Source: an uncultured Paraprevotella sp. (GTDB lineage: Bacteria > Bacteroidota > Bacteroidia > Bacteroidales > Bacteroidaceae). From it: a stretch of 9,729 nucleotides of DNA. The stretch is taken from assembly GCA_910584955.1 (NCBI GenBank), contig CAJUDC010000100.1:1-9729 (forward strand), read 5' to 3'. Below are positions 1-6,630 of the stretch, one piece after another. The translations under genes were made by a program, and so were the position numbers. Each line of letters opens with the position of its first letter. The stretch's first letter is position 1. Below the pieces are notes generated by a model that saw nothing but the letters and a program-made list of their open reading frames with translations, made no database searches and was not told the origin of the DNA.

Positions 1-58
1 TGTTTGTCAAGGACTTGCATTTATAACAAGTAATTAAGCTGCGAATTTAAGGTTTTTG

Positions 59-1207
59 ATGAACCTTAAAAACGATATTTGTATGAGAACAAAAAACATC
101 GGCTGGATTGACACCTTACGTGTGCTGGCCTGCTTTATGGTGGTGCTTTCGCACTGCTGCGATCCTTTTGTCGCTTGTTTCGACAACGACCGTACCGCCT
201 TTCTTACGGGGGAGTTTATAGGAAGTCTGATGCGTCCCTGTGTGCCGCTTTTCGCCATGATGACGGGAGTGTTGCTGCTGCCTGTACGCGGTTCGATGTC
301 CGACTTCTACCGCAAACGCCTGGGGCGGCTGGCCGTGCCGTTTGTGTTTTGGTCCTTGATGCTTCCGGTTCTCTTTTTCCTGTATTTCCATTACGGTCCC
401 TCTACGGTCAGTCCGAGCATCGATCCGGCACAGTTCACTCTTTCCGGTCTGTGGACGAAGATGGTCACTTTTGTATTTAATTTCAATTATGAAACCACGC
501 CGTTATGGTATCTTTATATGCTGGGTGGGCTTTATCTGATTCTGCCTGTGGTGAGTGCCTGGCTCGACCGGGCGGAACGTAGCGAAGTGAGGCTCTTCCT
601 GAAAATATGGGGAGTGACGCTTTTCTTGCCTTATGTGCAGCTTTTGGCACCGTCGTTGGGGTATACGGGCAATTACGGCAACATGGGACTGCTGGGCGTG
701 TGCGATTGGAATGCCTACGGCACTTTCCATTACCTGTCCGGTTTTCTGGGATATATGGTGCTGGCTCATTATCTGGTGAAGTACCCCTTGCAATGGGGCC
801 GTGCCCGTCTGCTGGGCGTGTCGGCAGTAATGTTTCTGGCGGGTTATCTCATCACGGCTTTCGGTTTCGATGCCATTCAGCAGCGTTATCCCGGCGATTA
901 CGCTTATCTGGAGATTTTGTGGCTCTTTACCGGGGTGAACGTGTTTCTGATGACCGTGCCTGTTTTTGTGTTGATGCAGCGGTGGAACGGCACCGCACCG
1001 GCATGGATTCATCGGTTGGCCGGTTGGTCGTTCGGCATTTACCTGTGTCATTTTGTGTTTGTGCAGGTGGCTTACGATCTGTATGCCTGTGGGTCGTGGC
1101 CTGTGGGATTGCGTATTCCTGCGATGGCACTGACAGCCTTTGTCGTGTCGGCTCTGCTTACAGGAGTGCTGCAACGTGTTCCCGGTCTTCGGGCTACGGT
1201 GCGCTGA
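59..1207 (+). CDS. Acyltransferase_3 family membrane O-acyltransferase
   Basis: Predicted integral-membrane acyltransferase of 382 residues, which would transfer an acyl group (often acetyl) onto a cell-surface sugar or lipid. The N-terminus has the family hallmark: I-D-T-L-R followed by a hydrophobic helix ending in S-H (R21, H32), the Arg/His pair usual in acyltransferase_3 proteins. About ten hydrophobic segments follow, with a conserved-looking P-L-W-Y-L-Y stretch near residue 149 and W-S-F-G-I-Y-L-C-H near residue 325. The length is normal for the family. I chose ATG 59 because AAGG lies six bases upstream; a TTG at 56 and an ATG at 83 are in frame, and the ATG at 83 would give a start (M-R-T-K-N-I-G-W) typical of the family. 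The substrate cannot be read from the sequence, and no glycan-synthesis genes lie beside it in the window. No clear TAnnTTTG promoter is seen in the 58 bases upstream, so transcription may begin outside the window. Confidence 0.9.
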   Translation: MNLKNDICMRTKNIGWIDTLRVLACFMVVLSHCCDPFVACFDNDRTAFLTGEFIGSLMRPCVPLFAMMTGVLLLPVRGSMSDFYRKRLGRLAVPFVFWSLMLPVLFFLYFHYGPSTVSPSIDPAQFTLSGLWTKMVTFVFNFNYETTPLWYLYMLGGLYLILPVVSAWLDRAERSEVRLFLKIWGVTLFLPYVQLLAPSLGYTGNYGNMGLLGVCDWNAYGTFHYLSGFLGYMVLAHYLVKYPLQWGRARLLGVSAVMFLAGYLITAFGFDAIQQRYPGDYAYLEILWLFTGVNVFLMTVPVFVLMQRWNGTAPAWIHRLAGWSFGIYLCHFVFVQVAYDLYACGSWPVGLRIPAMALTAFVVSALLTGVLQRVPGLRATVR

Positions 1208-1241
1208 GAGGAAAGGGGGATATTGGATTTCGGTGGTTCAA

Positions 1242-1283
1242 AAACAGCCTTTTTGCGGTCTGTCGCAAAAGATGAGGCTGTTT
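1242..1283 (+). terminator. Long stem-loop terminator after the acyltransferase gene, possibly bidirectional
   Basis: The outer arms AAACAGCCT (1242-1250) and AGGCTGTTT (1275-1283) are perfect reverse complements. The inner arms TTTTGCG (1251-1257) and CGCAAAA (1264-1270) are also perfect, with a six-base loop and a four-base bulge (GATG) on the 3' side. It begins 34 bases after the acyltransferase stop. Read on the minus strand, the stem runs into five T residues (complement of 1240-1244), so it could also stop leftward transcription from the M56 gene. Confidence 0.75.
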
Positions 1284-1289
1284 GTGTCT

Positions 1290-1297
1290 TATCTTTG
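1290..1297 (+). promoter_or_regulatory. Promoter -7 element (TATCTTTG)
   Basis: An exact match to the Bacteroidetes -7 consensus TAnnTTTG. It sits seven bases after the preceding stem-loop, where a new transcript could start at about 1302-1304. No TTTG is found at the usual 19-21 base spacing upstream, so the match is only partial and no protein gene follows. If used, it would drive a short non-coding transcript ending at one of the hairpins downstream. Confidence 0.35.
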
Positions 1298-1429
1298 TCG
1301 GGCCGTAGAGAAAAAAGGCCGAATGTAAAAAAGCTTTTCTTGTAAAGAATATGAAAACATGAAATGTAAAATAAAAAGATTTGGAACGCATTCCGTGACT
1401 GTTTGAGCAGCAGGACGGAGTAAGACTAT

Positions 1430-1466
1430 TATAGGCCGGCTTGTCGATGCAAGCCGGCCTATTTTG
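1430..1466 (+). terminator. Intrinsic terminator-like hairpin
   Basis: ATAGGCCGGCTT (1431-1442) and AAGCCGGCCTAT (1451-1462) are perfect reverse complements. One further G-C pair (1443/1450) closes a six-base loop. The stem is followed by TTTT at 1462-1465. The GC-rich stem and T-run read best as a plus-strand terminator; the minus-strand side has no T-run. It is too far from the acyltransferase stop (over 220 bases) to be that gene's first terminator and may end a separate short transcript. Confidence 0.65.
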
Positions 1467-1494
1467 ATGGCAGACTGGTAAAACGGTGATTTGT

Positions 1495-1534
1495 GATGCT
1501 CGTCTCGTGCGAACGGGGCGAGCATCCTGTTTTT
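1495..1534 (+). terminator. Second intrinsic terminator-like hairpin
   Basis: GATGCTCG (1495-1502) pairs with CGAGCATC (1519-1526). Pairing continues inward through two G-U wobbles to 1507/1514, leaving a six-base loop (TGCGAA). CTG and then five T residues (1530-1534) follow. It lies about 30 bases after the previous hairpin and has the same orientation, so the two form a tandem pair. Confidence 0.6.
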
Positions 1535-1721
1535 CTAGGGCCTGCATCCCGTGCGTTTCTTGTGCTCATGCTCGACAGAAAGGTGGTACACTATAGTCGT
1601 ACGGACACCTCCTGCCAATCAAATGCGGGGCAGAGAGTCAAATTCTTTTATCCGTATAAATCCTTTCTTTATCAAGAAAAGTGTGGAATATGACGCCTTT
1701 CTCTTGTGTTTCGTATCGGGA

Positions 1722-3074
1722 TTATTGTTCCGGTCTGAATTGCGTGACGTTTAAAATGCCTTTCGGGGTTTCGGCACGTTCCCAAAGTTCGGTTACTGTG
1801 TCGGTTATCGGTTCATCGTAAATGTTGGTGGTATGCCTTTCCCATGTCAGTGAGAAATGGCTTTTATCAATAAGTTTGATGTGAATGTCTTTACCGTCTT
1901 CCCGTACCAGCGTGTCGTTCACGTATGTGAAGTCAATAGTACGGCCCATAAAACGGGCGGAGATACTTTTGGCCCCTCCGTAATCGTATTGAAGCAGAAG
2001 GGCTGTGTTATTACCAAAAATCTTGTAGTACATGTTCATGGATGCCACCGGACCACTCTCTCCTTCTGCAATGGCAGCCTTGCGTATCCATGTACCGTAG
2101 AGCGGGTGCTCGGGTGTACTGTTGTCGATGGGTTTTTCCGTTTGGATTTCGGGTTGACAACCGATGGTGATGAGGCTGACTATCCCTATGGCAATCAATG
2201 CTGCCAGCATGCGCGGTAAACTGACTTTCGAGATGATGTGTGTATTCATAAAGCGTATTCTTTGTTTGATGGATGACTGTGCGAAATAGGCTTTAAAAGA
2301 AAGTAGGTTTTCCTGCCCTGTTGTCATCTCTATCAGACTGAGCTGATATTCCCGGCGGTCCAGATTGGAAGCCAAGGCCTCCGTATCGGCCTGGAATTCC
2401 TGCAATAATCTGATTTCGTGCAATAGCAACCAGAAGAAGGGATTGTACCATTGGGTGCAAAGCATAAGTTGTACCCATAACAACTCGCTGAAATGATGGT
2501 TCTGAGCGTGTCCTATTTCATGAGCCAATACATGGGGCTGGTATTTTTCGGGCAGATCGGCAGGAATAAAAACGTTGTTCCGAAATGAGAACGGCGACGG
2601 AAGTCCGGTTTGATAAATCTGTATTCCTCTTTCTTTTTGGGTCGGACGGGCCTCTTTCCGTATCCGCTTCAAATGTTTCAGTTGTATGGCCAAGATAAGA
2701 AGCAGGATGATGGCGATTAACAGAAAGATGGGCTGAAAGCCTGTGCTTTCGGTAAATTGCCGATAGTATTCTTCCAATTGCCCGGCCCATTCGCTTCTTA
2801 TGTGGATATTGTAAAAGCGTTCGTACATTTTCCATGTATGGGTGCGGGGCGAGAGTTCCCATGCATAAGCGGGCAATGGTCTTGCGATTTCACAGAAAAA
2901 GGAGAAGAAAGCCATTACGGCGCCGCTTATCAGAAAGATCAATCCGTGTTTCGGGTGGATTTTCTGAAACAATAACACCCGATAGAGCAACCATACTATA
3001 CCTGCGACAATAGGGGGAGCTACGGGGTAGATTCCGAATATCAGTTGTAAGTTTGGAAGCGCATCGGGCATCAT
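1722..3074 (-). CDS. M56-family (BlaR1-like) membrane metalloprotease with lipocalin-like C-terminal domain
   Basis: A 450-residue zinc metalloprotease sensor. Hydrophobic helices lie near residues 11-36, 44-62 and 114-131. The cytoplasmic protease region has H-E-I-G-H at 185-189 and E-F-Q-A-D at 226-230, supplying the two His and one Glu zinc ligands. A fourth helper helix lies at about 287-304. Residues 325-450 should face the periplasm and begin with a G-T-W motif, followed by a beta-rich stretch resembling lipocalin-like/DUF4488 domains of Bacteroidales. There is no penicillin-binding S-x-x-K/K-T-G sensor, so this is not a classical BlaR1. By analogy with BlaR1/MecR1, ligand binding outside would activate the protease and lead to cleavage of the repressor encoded just upstream (22-base gap, same operon). 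Two ATG codons in tandem (3074, 3071) could start it. GC content is lower than in most neighbours. The protease call is firm; the fold of the C-terminal domain is my reading of its sequence pattern. Confidence 0.9.
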   Translation of the reverse strand: MMPDALPNLQLIFGIYPVAPPIVAGIVWLLYRVLLFQKIHPKHGLIFLISGAVMAFFSFFCEIARPLPAYAWELSPRTHTWKMYERFYNIHIRSEWAGQLEEYYRQFTESTGFQPIFLLIAIILLLILAIQLKHLKRIRKEARPTQKERGIQIYQTGLPSPFSFRNNVFIPADLPEKYQPHVLAHEIGHAQNHHFSELLWVQLMLCTQWYNPFFWLLLHEIRLLQEFQADTEALASNLDRREYQLSLIEMTTGQENLLSFKAYFAQSSIKQRIRFMNTHIISKVSLPRMLAALIAIGIVSLITIGCQPEIQTEKPIDNSTPEHPLYGTWIRKAAIAEGESGPVASMNMYYKIFGNNTALLLQYDYGGAKSISARFMGRTIDFTYVNDTLVREDGKDIHIKLIDKSHFSLTWERHTTNIYDEPITDTVTELWERAETPKGILNVTQFRPEQ

Positions 3075-3097
3075 GAATCACGCAAGGAAAATCTGCG

Positions 3098-3475
3098 CTA
3101 TTCCTTGCTCTGCTTGATCAGGTCGACAAGTTCGTCGATTTCCTGATCGCTCAGTTTCTCACGCTTGGTGAAGAAAGAAATAAGCGACATGAACGATCCG
3201 CCGAAGAATACGTCCTTCACATTGGAAAGATAGTTCTCTGTGTATTCTTCCTGCTGAACGACGGGAGTGAAATAAAGCATCGTACCCACCTTGATGGATT
3301 TTACGAAGCCTTTGTTGGTAAGTATCTTGAGAAAAGTAGCGAGGGTAGTATAAGCCGGTTTGGGATCGGGATATTTGGCCAAAATATCACCTGTGAACGC
3401 ACCACGAGTTGGTAGGTTCCACAAAATGTGCATCACCTGAAATTCGGCTTTAGTCAATAACTTCTTTTCTTTCAT
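3098..3475 (-). CDS. BlaI/MecI/CopY-family transcriptional repressor
   Basis: A 125-residue winged-helix repressor of the usual family length. The N-terminal half carries the expected helices (L-T-K-A-E-F-Q-V-M-H-I-L-W at about 7-19) and the recognition segment P-A-Y-T-T-L-A-T-F-L-K-I-L (40-52), followed by K-G-F-V leading into the wing. The C-terminal half is the dimerisation region, ending E-K-L-S-D-Q-E-I-D-E-L. The segment around residues 97-104 (S-L-I-S-F-F-T-K) aligns with the place where staphylococcal BlaI/MecI are cut, so S100-F101 is a plausible target for the M56 protease encoded immediately downstream. It is the first gene of the operon, with its own promoter at about 3505-3534. 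Autorepression is expected from the family, but I do not see the TACA-N2-TGTA operator of Gram-positive members. Confidence 0.92.
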   Translation of the reverse strand: MKEKKLLTKAEFQVMHILWNLPTRGAFTGDILAKYPDPKPAYTTLATFLKILTNKGFVKSIKVGTMLYFTPVVQQEEYTENYLSNVKDVFFGGSFMSLISFFTKREKLSDQEIDELVDLIKQSKE

Positions 3476-3504
3476 AGCATGGTAATATTAATTCATTCTC
3501 ATAG

Positions 3505-3534
3505 CAAATATACAATTAAATTCTTAAAAGCAAG
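3505..3534 (-). promoter_or_regulatory. Promoter of the blaI-M56 operon
   Basis: On the minus strand the -7 element TATATTTG (complement of 3505-3512) matches TAnnTTTG exactly. CTTG (complement of 3531-3534) lies 18 bases upstream and could serve as the -33 element. The start site would be at about 3500, giving a leader of roughly 25 bases before the repressor ATG at 3475. The region is very AT-rich, as is usual for promoters in this group. Confidence 0.65.
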
Positions 3535-3620
3535 AAAAGAACGGCTGTACTTTTTGTCGTTGCGTTCTGTTTTTAACGTTTATTTATATATTAAGCCCTT
3601 TTGAAGTGTCTTTTTAATGC

Positions 3621-3655
3621 CAAAAGACCGCCCGACGTGTAAAGTGGGGCGGTCT
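3621..3655 (-). terminator. Intrinsic terminator of xylBA
   Basis: On the minus strand AGACCGCCC (complement of 3647-3655) pairs perfectly with GGGCGGTCT (complement of 3625-3633) across a 13-base loop. The T-run TTTT plus GG (complement of 3621-3624 and the stem end) follows. It starts about 28 bases beyond the xylA stop codon and separates xylBA from the blaI promoter. Confidence 0.8.
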
Positions 3656-3683
3656 GGGATGATAAAAGGATAAAAGCCTAAAC

Positions 3684-5000
3684 TTAACAATACATATTGA
3701 CAATGGCTTCGTAAAGTTCTTGTTTACCGCTCGTCTGTTTGGGCTCGCCGTTCGCTTTGGCATACGCTACGAGGTCTTCCAGGCTCATCCGGCCTTCTTC
3801 GAACTCCTTGCCTTGGCCGCAGTCGAACGAGGCGTAGCGGTCGGCTATCATCCGGCGTATGGGAGAGTTCTCCAGCAGGTCGGCTGCGTTTTCCAGGGCG
3901 CGGGCCATGGCGTCCATTCCGGCGATATGTGCGATGAATAGGTCTTCGGGATCGGTGGAGTTGCGGCGGGTCTTGGCATCGAAATTCGTACCGCCGTTGC
4001 CCAGTCCGCCTCCTCGGATGATTTGCATCATGGCTTGTATCAGTTCGTAGTTGTCGATGGGAAACTGGTCGGTGTCCCATCCGTTCTGGTAGTCGCCCCG
4101 GTTGGCGTCGATGGAGCCAAGCATACCGTTGTCTACGGCTACGGCCAGTTCATGCTCGAACGTATGTCCGGCCAGGGTGGCGTGGTTCACTTCGATGTTT
4201 ACTTTGAAGTCTTTCTCCAGGCCGTGGGCGCGCAGGAATCCGATCACGGTTTCGGTATCCACATCGTACTGATGCTTGGTGGGTTCCATCGGTTTCGGTT
4301 CGATCAGGAAAGTGCCGGTGAAACCTTTGCTGCGGGCGTAGTCGCGGGCCAGGGTTAGCATTCGTGCCAAGTGTTCTTTCTCGCGTTTCTGATCGGTATT
4401 GAGCAAGCTCATATAGCCTTCGCGTCCGCCCCAGAACACATAATTGCTACCCCCCAGTTCGATGGTGGCATCGATAGCGTTTTTGATCTGTACGGCAGCC
4501 CGGGCCACCACATCGAAGTCGGGGTTTGTGGCGGCGCCGTTCATGTAGCGCTTATGACTGAATACGTTGGCCGTTCCCCACAGCAGTTTGATGCCGGTTT
4601 CCGCCATTTTCTGTTTGGCATAAGCCGTAATGGCTTTCATGTTGGCTTCGTAGTCTTCGATATTGTCGGCCTCGTTGCAAAGGTCTACATCATGGAAGCA
4701 GAAATATTCGATTCCCATCTTCTGCATGAATTCAAAGCCTGCGTCCATTTTGTCTTTGGCGGCCTGGAGCGGGTCGGCGGCGGTGTTCCAAGGGAATGAT
4801 TTCGTGCTGCCGCCAAACTGGTCGCCGCCTTCGGCACACAGTGTGTGCCACCAAGCCATGGAGAATTTCAGCCAGTCTTTCATCTTGCGGCCGAGGATTA
4901 CTTTTTCAGCGTCGTAATAGCGGAAAGCCAACGGGTTCTTGCTCTCCTTTCCTTCGAAAGGCACCTTGCCGATGCCGGGAAAATATTCTTTCTTTTCCAT
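3684..5000 (-). CDS. xylA: Xylose isomerase
   Basis: Cytoplasmic, metal-dependent enzyme converting D-xylose to D-xylulose, the first step of the isomerase route. The protein is 438 residues, normal for the long (class II) xylose isomerases. The TIM-barrel catalytic residues are visible: H103 and D106 in the F-H-D-V-D motif, E234 and K236 in I-E-P-K-P, E270 and H273 in N-I-E-V-N-H-A, D298, D309 and D311 (G-W-D-T-D-Q-F-P), and D341. W-G-G-R-E-G-Y (190-196) is also conserved. I start it at ATG 5000 (M-E-K-K-E-Y-F); a longer frame reaching 5042 overlaps the end of xylB and looks non-native. Only two bases separate the xylB stop from this start, so translation is probably coupled. No Shine-Dalgarno is evident. 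All active-site residues are present and I see no damage. Confidence 0.98.
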   Translation of the reverse strand: MEKKEYFPGIGKVPFEGKESKNPLAFRYYDAEKVILGRKMKDWLKFSMAWWHTLCAEGGDQFGGSTKSFPWNTAADPLQAAKDKMDAGFEFMQKMGIEYFCFHDVDLCNEADNIEDYEANMKAITAYAKQKMAETGIKLLWGTANVFSHKRYMNGAATNPDFDVVARAAVQIKNAIDATIELGGSNYVFWGGREGYMSLLNTDQKREKEHLARMLTLARDYARSKGFTGTFLIEPKPMEPTKHQYDVDTETVIGFLRAHGLEKDFKVNIEVNHATLAGHTFEHELAVAVDNGMLGSIDANRGDYQNGWDTDQFPIDNYELIQAMMQIIRGGGLGNGGTNFDAKTRRNSTDPEDLFIAHIAGMDAMARALENAADLLENSPIRRMIADRYASFDCGQGKEFEEGRMSLEDLVAYAKANGEPKQTSGKQELYEAIVNMYC

Positions 5001-5002
5001 AA

Positions 5003-6553
5003 TTATAAAGTATTGGTTGGTTGATTCAGCAGATTGAGCCACCGGCGATAGGCTTCGTCGTAGGCTTCGCGGGTGCGTGGATCAGGCTCCACTACAGCCT
5101 TTCGTTCCAGCCCGGCAAAGGCTTCGCGGTTGTCGCGGTAGATACCGGCACCGATGCCGGCACCTTTGGCAGCGCCTACGGACCCGTCGGTTTCGTAAAG
5201 CTCGATAGTGGCGCCGGTTACTCCGGCCAGCGTCTCGCGGAACAGCGGGCTGAGGAACATGTTGGCCCGGCCCGCATGAATCTTGTTCACGTGCATACCC
5301 ATGCTTTCCATGATGTCGATACCGTATTTGAACGAGAAAACGATGCCTTCCTGGGCGGCACGTATCAGGTGTTCGCGGTGATGGCGGTTAAAGTTGAGAC
5401 CGTGTATGGAACATCCTGTCTCCCGGTTCTGCAACACGCGTTCGGCGCCGTTGCCGAAGGGTATGATACTTACACCGTCGCTGCCGATAGGCACTTGGGC
5501 GGCCATTGCGTTCATATCCTGATAAGAGCATCCGGCCGGGGCTACGTTACGTCGTATCCAGGAATTCAGAATACCGGTTCCGTTGATACAGAGTAATACG
5601 CCCAGACGGATCTGTTCTTCGGCAGGGAATGTGCCGTTTGGCAGGTTTCCCTGTCGGTGGTTCACATGGGCAAAGGTGTTCACACGGGACAGCGGATCGG
5701 AGGTTATGGCACCGTTCACACCGTAGACAACGCCCGAAGTCCCGGCTGTCGAAGCAATTTCACCCGGATGAAATACGTTAAGCGACAGAGCGTTGTTGGG
5801 CTGGTCGCCGGCCCGGTAAGTGACAGGTATGCCTGCTTTCAGGCCCAACTCTTCGGCGGCTGAGGCCGTCACTCGTCCTTGTTCGCCAAAAGTGGGGCAG
5901 AGCGTCGGGATCAGATCTTCCGACAGTCCTAACTGACAAAGCAGTTCCCGGCTGATGCTTCCCGTACGGAAATCCCAGAATATGCCTTCGGAGAGGCCGG
6001 ACACGGTGGTACATGCCTCGCCGATGAGCCGCATGGCTATATAGTCGCCCGGCAACAGTATCTTGTCGATTTTTTCGAACACTTCCGGTTCGTTCTCTTT
6101 CACCCAGGCCAGTTTGCAGGCGGTGAAGTTGCCCGGTGAGTTGAGCAGGTGGGTCAGACAATAATTTTCTTCCAGTTCCCGGAATGCCTGCTCGCCGTAC
6201 GGGACAGCCCGCGAATCGCACCAGATGATGGCCGGTCGCAGTACGCGCTGGTGTTTGTCGACACACACCAGTCCGTGCATTTGGTAACTGATACCGATGG
6301 CGGCTATGTTTTCGCGTAGCGTTGCGGCCGGACAGCCCGCTGTTTGTGCGGCTGTGCCCAGAGCCTCGGTCAGGGCTTGTTTCAGATATGTCCACCAGTC
6401 GTGGGGGTGCTGCTCCGCCCATCCGGTTTTCTCGCTGCGGATGGGAGCCTCCTGTTTGGGATAGAAAGCATTGCTCAGGGTACGGCCGGTGGCGGCATCC
6501 ACGATGCCGGCTTTTACCGATGAACTGCCTATATCAAAACCGATCAGATACAT
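5003..6553 (-). CDS. xylB: Xylulokinase (FGGY-family carbohydrate kinase)
   Basis: Phosphorylates D-xylulose with ATP to D-xylulose 5-phosphate, feeding the pentose phosphate pathway. The 516-residue protein has both FGGY halves. The N-terminal phosphate-binding loop is D-I-G-S-S-S-V-K-A-G (7-16), substrate-site motifs are Q-M-H-G (91-94) and W-C-D-S-R-A (111-116), and the catalytic Asp is probably D250 in R-A-G-D-Q-P-N-N-A. The second phosphate loop is A-G-T-S-G (280-284), and the C-terminal adenosine-site region contains G-A-A-K-G-A-G-I-G-A-G (about 460-470). I start it at ATG 6553 (M-Y-L-I-G-F-D-I-G), which places the first loop where the family has it; an in-frame TTG at 6577 is unlikely. 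The start is preceded by an A-rich leader without a Shine-Dalgarno. Residues about 299-312 form a polar loop that seems longer than I recall for Bacteroides XylB. It is the first gene of xylBA. Confidence 0.97.
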   Translation of the reverse strand: MYLIGFDIGSSSVKAGIVDAATGRTLSNAFYPKQEAPIRSEKTGWAEQHPHDWWTYLKQALTEALGTAAQTAGCPAATLRENIAAIGISYQMHGLVCVDKHQRVLRPAIIWCDSRAVPYGEQAFRELEENYCLTHLLNSPGNFTACKLAWVKENEPEVFEKIDKILLPGDYIAMRLIGEACTTVSGLSEGIFWDFRTGSISRELLCQLGLSEDLIPTLCPTFGEQGRVTASAAEELGLKAGIPVTYRAGDQPNNALSLNVFHPGEIASTAGTSGVVYGVNGAITSDPLSRVNTFAHVNHRQGNLPNGTFPAEEQIRLGVLLCINGTGILNSWIRRNVAPAGCSYQDMNAMAAQVPIGSDGVSIIPFGNGAERVLQNRETGCSIHGLNFNRHHREHLIRAAQEGIVFSFKYGIDIMESMGMHVNKIHAGRANMFLSPLFRETLAGVTGATIELYETDGSVGAAKGAGIGAGIYRDNREAFAGLERKAVVEPDPRTREAYDEAYRRWLNLLNQPTNTL

Positions 6554-6584
6554 AAGGTGTTTTTTTATGATAAACAAAGTAGAA

Positions 6585-6599
6585 CGTCGCCTGGCGACG
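6585..6599. repeat. Perfect palindrome at the predicted xylB transcription start
   Basis: CGTCGCC and GGCGACG are perfect seven-base inverted arms around one central base. With the -7 element at 6603-6610, the palindrome would span roughly -1 to +14 of the xylB transcript. It could be a repressor operator blocking initiation, or fold in RNA as a five-pair stem with a five-base loop at the very 5' end of the message. Its high GC content stands out in an AT-rich leader. Confidence 0.6.
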
Positions 6600-6602
6600 G
6601 CA

Positions 6603-6610
6603 CAAATATA
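6603..6610 (-). promoter_or_regulatory. xylB promoter -7 element (TATATTTG)
   Basis: An exact TAnnTTTG match on the minus strand, predicting a start site at about 6597-6600 and a leader of roughly 45 bases. No TTTG lies at the normal -33 distance; that position is occupied by the edge of the inverted repeat at 6631-6648. A good -7 element without a -33 element is what an activator-dependent promoter would look like. Confidence 0.7.
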
Positions 6611-6630
6611 GACGAAGTTTTCAAAAAGTC

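Larger units (their letters stand above)
1208..1721. other. Gene-free interval with several hairpins and a promoter-like element
   Basis: No convincing protein gene lies here: the open frames are short, overlap one another on both strands, and resemble no family I know. The interval holds, in order, a long stem-loop (1242-1283), a TAnnTTTG element (1290-1297), an AT-rich stretch (about 1308-1380), a weaker hairpin with TCCGT/ACGGA arms (1392-1419), two terminator-like hairpins (1430-1466 and 1495-1534) and a bulged stem (AGGTGGTAC against GTAC-gga-CACCT, 1581-1610). This density of structure is unusual for a plain convergent spacer and suggests a small RNA, tandem terminators, or both. Confidence 0.6.

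Noticed and set aside
503..1174. A 223-codon open frame on the minus strand opposite the acyltransferase gene
   Set aside because: Its product is rich in His, Gln and Arg, as expected for the shadow of a membrane-protein gene, and the sense frame has clear family motifs.
1664..1679. Small inverted repeat TTTCTT/AAGAAA as a terminator of the M56 gene
   Set aside because: The stem is only six A-T-rich pairs with no GC core or T-run on the minus strand.
1493..1754. Two overlapping short plus-strand frames (66 and 67 codons) in the spacer
   Set aside because: They overlap hairpins and each other, have no recognisable product, and the second runs into the end of the M56 gene.
1722..3074. Lipoprotein signal at G-C (residues 305-306) in the M56 protein
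   Set aside because: It follows an internal fourth membrane helix rather than an N-terminal signal, so lipidation is not expected.
3505..3549. TACA/TGTA words near the blaI promoter as a BlaI operator
   Set aside because: The two words are about 31 bases apart, far from the TACA-N2-TGTA spacing of known sites; no convincing dyad was found.
5021..5596. A 191-codon open frame on the plus strand opposite xylB
   Set aside because: It lies wholly antisense to an intact kinase gene with all motifs, resembles no family I know, and long antisense frames are common opposite GC-rich genes.
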